Shown here: piece after piece, positions 13,983 to 19,313 of the stretch
Numbering within the stretch: the first letter of the stretch is position 1
Layout: the number at the start of each line of letters is the position of its first letter
IMG/VR virus record: IMGVR_UViG_3300010389_000006
Location: 21,160 to 85,159 of that record
Reading direction: 5' to 3' (one strand)
Source of the DNA: a virus
DNA: 64,000 bases
Program-made: the position numbers and the translations under genes
The notes under the pieces: generated by a model
What the model saw: the letters and a program-made list of their open reading frames with translations, nothing else
What the model was told of the DNA's origin: nothing
The model's database searches: none

Positions 13983-14114
13983 ATGACTGTAGAAGAGTTC
14001 TATCAAGAAATGGAAGAACAAGCACTAGAGGACATCTTCCTAGGTTATATTGATGCGTCCTACTATGATGATGAACTATACACACTAGAAATAGATTACA
14101 CCACACAGTCATGA
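13983..14114 (+). CDS. Very small acidic hypothetical protein
   Basis: A 43-aa protein (MTVEEFYQEMEEQALEDIFL, then GYIDASYYDDELYTLEIDYT). Its stop TGA overlaps the next ATG by 4 bases. Supported by position and coupling only. Confidence 0.5.
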   Translation: MTVEEFYQEMEEQALEDIFLGYIDASYYDDELYTLEIDYTTQS

Positions 14115-14209
14115 TTAGTACACTCTTTGTTCTCTCATTTACTATTCTACTAGTAGCAACACTAGAATACACTTGGCCAGTAAAAGACGCAATTAAACGA
14201 TTCAAATGA
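14111..14209 (+). CDS. Tiny membrane peptide
   Basis: A 32-aa peptide with one hydrophobic helix (MISTLFVLSFTILLVATLEY) and a basic tail KDAIKRFK, giving an N-out/C-in or re-entrant topology. ATGA overlaps on both sides. Function unknown; such peptides often modulate membrane complexes. Confidence 0.5.
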   Translation: MISTLFVLSFTILLVATLEYTWPVKDAIKRFK

Positions 14210-14430
14210 CTGTACCATACTATGTTGAAGAACCTATCACATGGAAACAAGTTAAAGTTCCGTATGATATTGTTCAATACTGTGATGCCTTTACTCCACT
14301 CTCTGATCGTGAAGATCTAGAATATGTTGACTGTGTATGGATGCATATGGGATACTATGGTGTGCCCAAACACATAATGAAAGCAGTAAGAGAAGAGTGG
14401 AACCCTAACATTATCCCCGTATTCGAATGA
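14206..14430 (+). CDS. Hypothetical protein
   Basis: A 74-aa protein (MTVPYYVEEPITWKQVKVPY, then EYVDCVWMHMGYYGVPKHIM) rich in aromatic residues. Coupled at both ends by ATGA. No family recognised. Confidence 0.65.
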   Translation: MTVPYYVEEPITWKQVKVPYDIVQYCDAFTPLSDREDLEYVDCVWMHMGYYGVPKHIMKAVREEWNPNIIPVFE

Positions 14431-14609
14431 TAAAAGCATATCTACAACGAGTAAAAGAAAGAGCAGGTCCTATCCTACTCATGGGTAATATTATGATCAT
14501 GTTCTTCAATCTACTCTACATTGGTCACAAACTAGACAACCTAGCAAATAAACAAATATTTGTATGTGAACTCTCATCCTATACTACATCAGTATGCCTA
14601 GAGCAATAA
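14427..14609 (+). CDS. Small single-pass membrane protein
   Basis: A 60-aa protein with a basic start (MIKAYLQRVKERAG) and a hydrophobic helix at about 15-33 (ILLMGNIMIMFFNLLYIG), predicted as a single membrane span with a 27-residue tail. The last codons overlap the start of the next gene by 16 bases. Confidence 0.55.
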   Translation: MIKAYLQRVKERAGPILLMGNIMIMFFNLLYIGHKLDNLANKQIFVCELSSYTTSVCLEQ

Positions 14610-14803
14610 AAGAACATTTTACTCATGGAGGATTGCCACCTACAAGTATCAATATACTCAGACTAATCAGTGAACTAGAAGGATGCTATCAACTAACAAA
14701 GTATATGGCATTTGATGATGACAATACTATCATCAATGAAATGAAACAACGATACTACAAACTATACTACCAAACAGTTAAACAAGAGAAGAATAATGTA
14801 TAG
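14594..14803 (+). CDS. Hypothetical protein
   Basis: A 69-aa protein (MPRAIKEHFTHGGLPPTSIN, then ISELEGCYQLTKYMAFDDDN), helical and basic at both ends. A CCTATACTA box lies 8 bases before the ATG, inside the upstream gene, so it may also be transcribed separately. Confidence 0.6.
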   Translation: MPRAIKEHFTHGGLPPTSINILRLISELEGCYQLTKYMAFDDDNTIINEMKQRYYKLYYQTVKQEKNNV

Positions 14804-14957
14804 TGTACAAACATGGGATGAAGAATATCATATGGTAAGATACCACACAGTAGCAGATGCTATTGACTACGAAGATGCAGCACAAGTGGTAAAAGATCTC
14901 AACCCAGGGCAAAATGTAATAGGTGTGACAAAGCATCGTGCTAATGAGAATCAATAA
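14796..14957 (+). CDS. Small hypothetical protein
   Basis: A 53-aa protein (MYSVQTWDEEYHMVRYHTVA, then DAIDYEDAAQVVKDLNPGQN and VIGVTKHRANENQ) with a beta-alpha-beta look. It overlaps the upstream gene by 8 bases. Its stop codon lies in the first copy of a 13-bp direct repeat (TGAGAATCAATAA) whose second copy is at 15027-15039. It closes the long gene run. Confidence 0.6.
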   Translation: MYSVQTWDEEYHMVRYHTVADAIDYEDAAQVVKDLNPGQNVIGVTKHRANENQ

Positions 14958-15173
14958 GGAAATTATGTAGTTTTCAAGGTGCTTCCGCGCTAGTAATAGC
15001 AAGGGTTCTCAATAGTGTGTGCTAGTTGAGAATCAATAATAAGAAATGGTTAATTAAATAGGGGTAAGGTGCGCTGGAGATGTTGGCTTAGCACGCTACC
15101 TATCGAAAGTCAAGAACACATGTGCCAGTCCTCAAAGTGTCCTCAGAGACCCTCCCAGACCCCTCAGAGGGAC

Positions 15174-15179
15174 TATAAT
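15174..15179 (+). promoter_or_regulatory. -10 box (TATAAT)
   Basis: A consensus TATAAT with no clear -35, preceded by CCCCTCAGAGGG. Transcripts from here would begin about 155 bases before the ATG at 15341, giving an unusually long leader for this phage. Confidence 0.55.
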
Positions 15180-15208
15180 ACTGTCATGAGGCAAGGGGAG
15201 GACTTTTC

Positions 15209-15310
15209 AAGTTTTCTCTAAATCTCAAAAATCCAAAAAACTCACTTTTTTAAGATTTTGAAAAAATGAGAAAACTTAAATTCTTGTTTTTTTGAGTTTT
15301 TTGGATTTTT
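15209..15310 (+). promoter_or_regulatory. Structured leader with two crossing stems
   Basis: Stem A: AAGTTTTCTC (15209-15218) pairs with GAGAAAACTT (15268-15277), 10 perfect pairs. Stem B: the 18-base arm 15227-15244 pairs perfectly with 15293-15310 and is followed by AACC. The arms interleave, so the two stems must either form a pseudoknot or exclude each other. The layout resembles an attenuator or riboregulator for the gene at 15341. Confidence 0.65.
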
Positions 15311-15340
15311 AACCTTTAATAACAACAACAAACACTCAAA

Positions 15341-15586
15341 ATGTCTAAGAAGTACGACAATTTAATCTCTACTGCTATTAAAAGCGTAGAAATTGTCGAA
15401 AACACTGTTATAATTGTCTATAATAGCAATATAGACAAAGAATATACATTTAACTGTGAAAATGTAGAACAATTCCAAGAAGATTTGTGTAAAGAACTTA
15501 TCAGTATTGAACTGAAGACTGGAGGGAGTCTAGGTAAGTTTCTTTATACTCAAATCAAGAATTCTGTCTTGATTGAATCTAAATAA
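15341..15586 (+). CDS. Hypothetical protein behind structured leader
   Basis: An 81-aa protein (MSKKYDNLISTAIKSVEIVE, then NTVIIVYNSNIDKEYTFNCE and QFQEDLCKELISIELKTGGS). It reads as strand-strand-helix with a C-terminal strand, like a small domain that handles a ligand or partner, but no family is recognised. There is no Shine-Dalgarno sequence before the ATG. The long leader with crossing stems suggests that its expression is controlled after transcription starts. Confidence 0.7.
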   Translation: MSKKYDNLISTAIKSVEIVENTVIIVYNSNIDKEYTFNCENVEQFQEDLCKELISIELKTGGSLGKFLYTQIKNSVLIESK

Positions 15587-15620
15587 TACACACAGTTTGA
15601 GTTAACATTCACCACAAATC

Positions 15621-15779
15621 ATGGGCAAACGTTATAATCAGTCCGACAACCAAAAGTATCAACAATTCGATGAAGAATTCGAAGACTTTGGTTACGAAGT
15701 GAAGAACATTCGAAGGCAGACTAAAAAGAAAGTTACCAAATTCAAGAGGGAAGTGGACGAATACTATGACAGTTTCTGA
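15621..15779 (+). CDS. Small basic/acidic hypothetical protein
   Basis: A 52-aa protein (MGKRYNQSDNQKYQQFDEEF, then EVKNIRRQTKKKVTKFKREV), highly charged with a basic centre that could bind nucleic acid. The stop codon sits in the loop of the GACAGTT hairpin at 15768-15785. Confidence 0.6.
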   Translation: MGKRYNQSDNQKYQQFDEEFEDFGYEVKNIRRQTKKKVTKFKREVDEYYDSF

Positions 15780-15785
15780 ACTGTC
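15768..15785 (+). promoter_or_regulatory. Stop-codon hairpin (GACAGTT family)
   Basis: GACAGTT-TCTG-AACTGTC is a perfect 7-bp stem with a 4-base loop, with the TGA stop at the loop-stem junction. It is the cleanest copy of the element also seen at 6865-6884. Confidence 0.65.
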
Positions 15786-15804
15786 CACTTAATCCCCCAT
15801 TTGT

Positions 15805-15843
15805 CCCGTTAGCGTGTATTGTATACATGTTGACGGGATTTTT
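15805..15843 (+). terminator. Terminator with a -10-like loop
   Basis: CCCGTTA (15805-15811) pairs with TGACGGG (15831-15837), followed by ATTTTT. The loop contains GTATTGTATACA, a plausible -10, with TTGTCC upstream as -35. The U-run ends 1 base before the ATG at 15845, so stem formation should block that gene unless transcription starts inside. Confidence 0.55.
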
Positions 15844-15844
15844 C

Positions 15845-16054
15845 ATGACTTTCATCTTCTCCAAGGCAAACGAGTTAGTATACACATTGGATGGTAATCA
15901 CCAGCGAGTTTTGATGTATCACCCGCTGCTATCTGATGGGAGCGTTGAGTCTAACCGTGGTGCCTATGAGTATGTTGAATGGGATGAACTTGATGATAAA
16001 GAACTCGTAGAGGCAGATCGTTGCCACAAACTGTTGCTCGCTGAAGTTAACTAA
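15845..16054 (+). CDS. Hypothetical protein
   Basis: A 69-aa protein (MTFIFSKANELVYTLDGNHQ, then YEYVEWDELDDKELVEADRC) with an N-terminal beta hairpin and a C-terminal helix. An in-frame ATG at 15827 lies within the terminator stem-loop, so 15845 is preferred. No family recognised. Confidence 0.65.
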   Translation: MTFIFSKANELVYTLDGNHQRVLMYHPLLSDGSVESNRGAYEYVEWDELDDKELVEADRCHKLLLAEVN

Positions 16055-16067
16055 TTCATCCACAATC

Positions 16068-16268
16068 ATGCAATTCCAAGTTACACAAATTGAGTTTGAT
16101 TTTGAGGATAGTCTCTATCCTATGAGTGAGGAAGAATGTGCTGAGTTTTATGATGACTACATCGGCACATTTTGGGAGGCAGATGATGGTGATGATTTGG
16201 TAGAAGAGATTACATGTGCTGCAGGATATTGCGTCAAGACTATAGACTACCGTATCATCCTTGATTAA
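16068..16268 (+). CDS. Small acidic hypothetical protein
   Basis: A 66-aa acidic protein (MQFQVTQIEFDFEDSLYPMS, then GTFWEADDGDDLVEEITCAA and GYCVKTIDYRIILD). The strand-helix-strand order and the ending CVKTIDY resemble a small protein I recall from several cyanophages; its function is unknown. It follows the previous gene by 13 bases. Confidence 0.7.
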   Translation: MQFQVTQIEFDFEDSLYPMSEEECAEFYDDYIGTFWEADDGDDLVEEITCAAGYCVKTIDYRIILD

Positions 16269-16332
16269 TACAAACTACTGTGCCAGTCGGGGCAGTGTCC
16301 ACTTTGCCTCGCAGATCGTCCCCACCCGTGCC

Positions 16333-16338
16333 TATAAT
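16333..16338 (+). promoter_or_regulatory. -10 box (TATAAT) just before a start codon
   Basis: A consensus TATAAT only 6 bases before the ATG at 16345. If used, transcription would start at or next to the A of ATG, giving a leaderless mRNA. The upstream TGTGCCAGTC...AGTGTCC block also occurs upstream of the 15174 box. Confidence 0.5.
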
Positions 16339-16344
16339 GTCAGC

Positions 16345-16536
16345 ATGAACAACTTCACTATCACCTGCCCTGCTCTGGGCGAGACCGAGACCACGACCGA
16401 CCTGGATCGTGCCATGGATATCTGCTTCGCTATGCATGACGAGTCCGACTCCTATGCCTACATCCGAGACGCCTTCGGTGATATCGTGGGCGAGTATGGC
16501 GACGTTATGGAGGCAGTCGCTGACCAGTTGATCTAG
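16345..16536 (+). CDS. Small hypothetical protein, possibly leaderless
   Basis: A 63-aa acidic protein (MNNFTITCPALGETETTTDL, then AFGDIVGEYGDVMEAVADQL) with C/G-ending codons. An upstream in-frame ATG at 16261 precedes the promoter and overlaps the previous gene, so 16345 is preferred. No family recognised. Confidence 0.65.
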   Translation: MNNFTITCPALGETETTTDLDRAMDICFAMHDESDSYAYIRDAFGDIVGEYGDVMEAVADQLI

Positions 16537-16545
16537 TGTCACACA

Positions 16546-16579
16546 GGGGGTTGCAATTGCCCCCAATCTCCTCCATACT
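16546..16579 (+). promoter_or_regulatory. G-run hairpin next to a -10 box
   Basis: GGGGG (16546-16550) pairs with CCCCC (16560-16564), and CATACT (16574-16579) follows 9 bases later. It is the same layout as at 4342-4375, 18350-18383 and 18809-18841. Confidence 0.5.
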
Positions 16580-16605
16580 AACCAAAGTTCAAACAACCGC
16601 TTCAC

Positions 16606-16968
16606 ATGACCCGCAAGATCGAACGTGAGATGAATGCTGCTATCAGCAACAATCTTAACTGGTCTAAAGCAAACACTCGTGTAGAGTTTGACGCTGACAC
16701 TAACGAGTCTAAAGTGTATCTGCACGGCAACCACATTGCAGACGTAGGTGAGAACTATGTGCGTCTGTTTGATGGTGGTTGGCAATCTAACACCACCAAA
16801 TCTCGCATCAATGCTATTCTCGGTGAGCATGGTATTTCTGGTGAGGGTATCTTTCAAAAGAACTATCAGTGGTTCATTCGTCTCTACAATGGCACTGAAT
16901 TCTTTGTGACTGAGTTTCGCAATGGTATGAAATTGGGTGATCTGCCCTACTCTCTGCTGCTCGCCTGA
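16606..16968 (+). CDS. Conserved-type hypothetical phage protein
   Basis: A 120-aa protein (MTRKIEREMNAAISNNLNWS, then VYLHGNHIADVGENYVRLFD and WQSNTTKSRINAILGEHGIS). Strands followed by the NTTKSRINAIL helix and a closing strand with QWFIRLYNGTEFFVTEF give the look of a well-folded alpha/beta domain that I recall from many cyanophages. Function unknown. It is monocistronic, with its own -10 box and a hairpin upstream. Confidence 0.7.
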   Translation: MTRKIEREMNAAISNNLNWSKANTRVEFDADTNESKVYLHGNHIADVGENYVRLFDGGWQSNTTKSRINAILGEHGISGEGIFQKNYQWFIRLYNGTEFFVTEFRNGMKLGDLPYSLLLA

Positions 16969-17007
16969 GCATAACTTAGTCCACACATTCACCATTGCAT
17001 TCTTAAC

Positions 17008-17211
17008 ATGAACGACGCTGAACTCTTCGCTCTCAAAGAGAACTATTGCAACCATATCATCGATGGCATGGATATGGATACGCTGTGCCAAATGGCATAC
17101 GATTTGCTACTCGATGCATACAAGGATTGCAGTGAGGATGAGATGATTGAAGAGATCAAAGATCTGTATGATGAGGATACTTTGATCAGTTTAATCCCTG
17201 AGGCGATGTAA
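17008..17211 (+). CDS. Small acidic helical protein
   Basis: A 67-aa acidic, all-helical protein (MNDAELFALKENYCNHIIDG, then SEDEMIEEIKDLYDEDTLIS). Length and charge fit a small binding or inhibitor protein, but no family is recognised. It is 39 bases after the previous gene with no clear promoter between them. Confidence 0.65.
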   Translation: MNDAELFALKENYCNHIIDGMDMDTLCQMAYDLLLDAYKDCSEDEMIEEIKDLYDEDTLISLIPEAM

Positions 17212-17233
17212 CACTTAGCACCTCTAATCTGTT

Positions 17234-17261
17234 ATTCTCAATAGACTTTCTTATTGAGAAT
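17234..17261 (+). repeat. Perfect inverted repeat ATTCTCAATA
   Basis: ATTCTCAATA (17234-17243) and TATTGAGAAT (17252-17261) are perfect 10-bp arms with an 8-base loop. It shares TTCTCAATAG and TTGAGAATC with the hairpin at 15004-15034. It lies about 20 bases after a gene end without a U-run, so it is either a weak terminator or an operator. Confidence 0.65.
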
Positions 17262-17289
17262 CGCGGCTCAAACTAGTACGTCTGAACTC

Positions 17290-17421
17290 ATGGCACATTT
17301 TACGATGCCCCATCTGCCTGTCGTCAAGGCATCGGGGACAGTCGATGAACTGGCATGGAATGCCGCCAAACGTGCCCTAGGGGTGCTTATAATGACTTCA
17401 GTTCAAAGGAAACGCAATTGA
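17290..17421 (+). CDS. Doubtful small open frame
   Basis: A 43-codon frame (MAHFTMPHLPVVKASGTVDE, then LAWNAAKRALGVLIMTSVQR). Its stop TGA overlaps the TTG start of the next gene (TTGA), an arrangement typical of coupling. However, it also runs through the -10 box at 17388 and a GACAGT hairpin relic, so it may be chance. Confidence 0.25.
   Translation: MAHFTMPHLPVVKASGTVDELAWNAAKRALGVLIMTSVQRKRN
17388..17393 (+). promoter_or_regulatory. -10 box (TATAAT)
   Basis: A consensus TATAAT 24 bases before the TTG start at 17418. No good -35. The AAAGGA ribosome-binding site lies between them. Confidence 0.55.
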
Positions 17422-17633
17422 CCAACGCCATCGCAGTTCAACCCAGCGCCTGGGGAAAGTTCGATCCTAACGGGTGCGACTGGGCGACCGACATGAACCA
17501 CGCTTTCAGGATCGGTAAACTGTGGGGAGAGGAGTGCATGATCTGGATGTGCCCTCCCTCTGGTGAACCCATCCGCTGGTGTCGCACCGATGCCAACACC
17601 AACGCCATCGCTGATCTGGTGTTCGGTTGCTAA
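17418..17633 (+). CDS. Hypothetical protein, probable TTG start
   Basis: A 71-aa protein (MTNAIAVQPSAWGKFDPNGC, then DWATDMNHAFRIGKLWGEEC) rich in Trp and Cys, with GC-rich codons. No ATG follows the promoter in frame before residue 28, but a TTG at 17418 has AAAGGA 7 bases upstream. The in-frame ATG at 17355 precedes the promoter. No family recognised. Confidence 0.55.
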   Translation: MTNAIAVQPSAWGKFDPNGCDWATDMNHAFRIGKLWGEECMIWMCPPSGEPIRWCRTDANTNAIADLVFGC

Positions 17634-17683
17634 GGTGTCCACCATTTCCCCCAAAGCGCCTCAAGACCTGCCATACTAGTCTC

Positions 17684-17866
17684 ATGACAAACGAAACCAA
17701 CTTCAACCGCTTCTCCTTCGCTTCCATCGCTGGCAAGGCAGGGCAGCAACCCGCCAACTATGCCACCGACATGGGCGACGGCGACTTCGATGATTACTTC
17801 ACCGCTGAGGACATCGACCGCCGCCGCTACGAAACCGAGATGCGCCGCCAACGCTACGGGTACTGA
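17684..17866 (+). CDS. Small hypothetical protein
   Basis: A 60-aa protein (MTNETNFNRFSFASIAGKAG, then ADMGDGDFDDYFTAEDIDRR-like acidic centre, and ETEMRRQRYGY end). The GC content is high. A CATACT box lies about 10 bases before the ATG, suggesting a very short leader. It appears unstructured apart from a C-terminal basic helix. Confidence 0.6.
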   Translation: MTNETNFNRFSFASIAGKAGQQPANYATDMGDGDFDDYFTAEDIDRRRYETEMRRQRYGY

Positions 17867-17916
17867 TGCTGGCATCCCTTACTAAACCCCGTTCCCCATC
17901 CTACCACAGGCAGACC

Positions 17917-18030
17917 ATGTTTCGACTGATCATCCTAGCAGCGGTTGGCGTTCTCTTCTGGACCAGCACCCCTGCCCGTACTGTGACGGCGGATGCACTG
18001 TCCACCATAGAGCAGGCAGTGCGCCCCTGA
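17917..18030 (+). CDS. Tiny membrane or exported peptide
   Basis: A 37-aa peptide with one hydrophobic segment (LIILAAVGVLFWTS) and a polar tail (RTVTADALSTIEQAVRP). It could be a single-pass membrane peptide or a signal-anchor with a short periplasmic tail. I recall a similar short peptide in marine Synechococcus and its phages, but know no function. The frame stops exactly at 18030 with GC-rich codons throughout. Confidence 0.55.
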   Translation: MFRLIILAAVGVLFWTSTPARTVTADALSTIEQAVRP

Positions 18031-18068
18031 CCCTGTAGAATAACCACATCAACACAACACACAACGAC

Positions 18069-18338
18069 ATGACCAGCACCCTCTCCACTTACAACGGTTG
18101 GGCAACCTACGAGACTTGGAACGCTGCCCTCTGGATTGGCAACGATGAATTTCTTTACAACACCGCTAAGGCGTGTGTCGAGTTCTGTGCCCCTTGGGAG
18201 ACCCCCTGGGAGAAGTTCGTGCGCTGCATGACCGAAGGGCAGATCGGTCGCCACCTCGTCAAGACTGGCGACGGCGTGGCATGGGATTCTCCTGCCATCG
18301 ATGCAGACGAGATGAACGAGATGATGGGCGATCTCTGA
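18069..18338 (+). CDS. YNGWxxYETWN-motif hypothetical protein
   Basis: An 89-aa protein. YNGWATYETWNAALWIGNDE near the N-terminus is the hallmark of a widespread small phage and bacterial protein group of unknown function (usual form YNGWTNYETWNVALWI.ND). The rest (GEVRALHDR is only a shadow frame; the true frame gives TPWEKFVRCMTEGQIGRHLV) is helical. It is GC-rich, with a TAGAAT box upstream. Confidence 0.7.
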   Translation: MTSTLSTYNGWATYETWNAALWIGNDEFLYNTAKACVEFCAPWETPWEKFVRCMTEGQIGRHLVKTGDGVAWDSPAIDADEMNEMMGDL

Positions 18339-18349
18339 ACCGCACACCA

Positions 18350-18383
18350 GGGGGGTCTCTACTGCCCCCCTTGCCTGTAGACT
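18350..18383 (+). promoter_or_regulatory. G-run hairpin next to a -10 box
   Basis: GGGGGG (18350-18355) pairs with CCCCCC (18365-18370), and TAGACT (18378-18383) follows 7 bases later. It separates the genes at 18069 and 18406. Confidence 0.5.
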
Positions 18384-18405
18384 AACCACAACAACACAGC
18401 ACAGC

Positions 18406-18579
18406 ATGACCAAGCGCAACCCCACCTGCTTCCGCCTCGCCTCTGACATCACCACCCGCCAGACAGGATGGGTCAGCAGCAACACCCTGCAGGGCACAGC
18501 ACACAGCGCCTACATGATCGCAGGCGTCTTTGCAGAGCACCATGCACAGGAAGCGATCGACCGCCTGCCCACGTGGTGA
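18406..18579 (+). CDS. Small hypothetical protein
   Basis: A 57-aa protein (MTKRNPTCFRLASDITTRQT, then GWVSSNTLQGTAHSAYMIAG and EHHAQEAIDRLPTW). It is GC-rich. A -10-like box and G-run hairpin precede it. No family recognised. Confidence 0.55.
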   Translation: MTKRNPTCFRLASDITTRQTGWVSSNTLQGTAHSAYMIAGVFAEHHAQEAIDRLPTW

Positions 18580-18617
18580 TCCATCCTAGCACCTAGGCAT
18601 TTCTCTACACTAACACC

Positions 18618-18794
18618 ATGACAGATAAGCAACTCAAACGCCTTGCACTTGCACACGGTTGGATTAAAGAACGCAATGGCAGTAAGCATGAGAAATGGAT
18701 ACACAAATCAGGTAATGTGATGACTATTCCATACAGACCTAAGGAACACACAGCACGACACATTGCGAGGCGATTGGTGACACTTAGCGCCTGA
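18618..18794 (+). CDS. HicA-like dsRNA-binding-fold protein
   Basis: A 58-aa protein matching the HicA/YcfA layout: helix LKRLALAHGW, strand IKERNGSKHEKW (the GS.H position of the catalytic histidine), strand NVMTIPYRP, and helix ARHIARRLV. HicA proteins are mRNA interferases in toxin-antitoxin pairs, but no HicB antitoxin is adjacent here. It could be a solo phage RNase or an inactive relative. A TACACT box 6 bases before the ATG suggests a leaderless transcript. Confidence 0.6.
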   Translation: MTDKQLKRLALAHGWIKERNGSKHEKWIHKSGNVMTIPYRPKEHTARHIARRLVTLSA

Positions 18795-18808
18795 CAGTTA
18801 GTGACAGT

Positions 18809-18841
18809 GGGGGCAGTTAATTATGCCCCCTATGTTATACT
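18809..18841 (+). promoter_or_regulatory. G-run hairpin next to a -10 box
   Basis: GGGGGCA (18809-18815) pairs perfectly with TGCCCCC (18824-18830), and TATACT (18836-18841) follows. No gene of normal size starts downstream; the only ATG (18871) opens 16 codons. Confidence 0.55.
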
Positions 18842-18906
18842 TAAGGTCGCCAAGCGGTTTCCAAAAACGCATGACTCCCCTAACCTACAAAAGTATCCAG
18901 ACGACC

Positions 18907-18914
18907 GATAAATA
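18907..18914 (+). promoter_or_regulatory. T4-type late promoter
   Basis: GATAAATA, a one-base variant of TATAAATA, 60 bases before the ATG at 18974. It marks the return to late virion genes after the island. Confidence 0.55.
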
Positions 18915-18973
18915 TTTTTGAAAATGGTTTTTTGAAAACCTCAAAACGAAAAAAATTTCCCGCCAAAAAAATC

Positions 18974-19222
18974 ATGCAAAAACCTTTTGATAACTTTGAA
19001 GCAATTCTGAATGACTTTGACGGATTTTGCGATGAGTTCGAAACACGCGCCGCTGAGGCATTTATGAAAGGAGACAGTAATAATGGAAACATCGTCAGAG
19101 CAGCTACAGACAAACTTGGAGGAGAAACTCCTAGTGTTGTTACAGAGATTAGAGAACCTGGAGATGAGGGTTTCGGCGCTGGAGAGACCCACGTTAGCGT
19201 ATCGCAGACCGAGTGCGAATGA
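18974..19222 (+). CDS. Hypothetical protein, possibly extended
   Basis: An 82-aa frame. The first 35 residues (MQKPFDNFEAILNDFDGFCD, then EFETRAAEAFMKGD) are a convincing acidic helix. The last 47 overlap the next gene by 140 bases in another frame and look unnatural (GETPSVVTEIREPGDEG). The authentic product may end near 19082. The longer in-frame start at 18932 is upstream of any ribosome-binding site. Confidence 0.5.
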   Translation: MQKPFDNFEAILNDFDGFCDEFETRAAEAFMKGDSNNGNIVRAATDKLGGETPSVVTEIREPGDEGFGAGETHVSVSQTECE

Positions 19223-19313
19223 ATACGAAACACTCTCAGACACTCTAGACTATCTTCATAATAACGTTGAGGGGATTAAGAGAGACCTTCTAAGAGTTGC
19301 AAAAGCAGTCTAA
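19083..19313 (+). CDS. Small coiled-coil protein
   Basis: A 76-aa protein with strong heptads in NLEEKLLVLLQRLENLEMRV and again in LHNNVEGIKRDLLRVAKAV. AAAGGAG lies upstream of the ATG. It is coupled to the 417-aa virion gene by a TAATG overlap, so it may be a small baseplate or assembly factor for it. Confidence 0.65.
   Translation: METSSEQLQTNLEEKLLVLLQRLENLEMRVSALERPTLAYRRPSANEYETLSDTLDYLHNNVEGIKRDLLRVAKAV

Larger units (their letters stand above)
14958..15340 (+). other. Non-coding region with hairpins and leader
   Basis: 383 bases with no credible gene. It holds a 13-bp direct repeat of the preceding stop region (15027-15039), a hairpin with arms GGTTCTCAA (15004-15012) and TTGAGAATC (15026-15034) related to the one at 17234-17261, a TATAAT box at 15174-15179, and an AT-rich leader with long inverted repeats at 15209-15310. 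No tRNA cloverleaf was found. Confidence 0.7.

Noticed and set aside
16255-17091. 278-codon open frame on the minus strand
   Set aside because: It spans three forward genes and their promoters, has no motif and reads like a shadow of GC-rich forward codons.
17234-17261. Fur box at the TTCTCAATA palindrome
   Set aside because: The 8-base spacer does not fit the compact Fur operator; recorded only as an inverted repeat.
17901-18497. 198-codon minus-strand frame
   Set aside because: It crosses several small forward genes with their own starts and hairpins; composition effect only.
18842-18890. Possible tRNA fragment (GGTCGCCAAGCGGT, like a tRNA D-arm)
   Set aside because: No acceptor stem, anticodon arm or T-arm could be found around it.
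18871-18921. 16-codon open frame behind a -10 box
   Set aside because: Too short, not protein-like, and the late promoter lies inside it.
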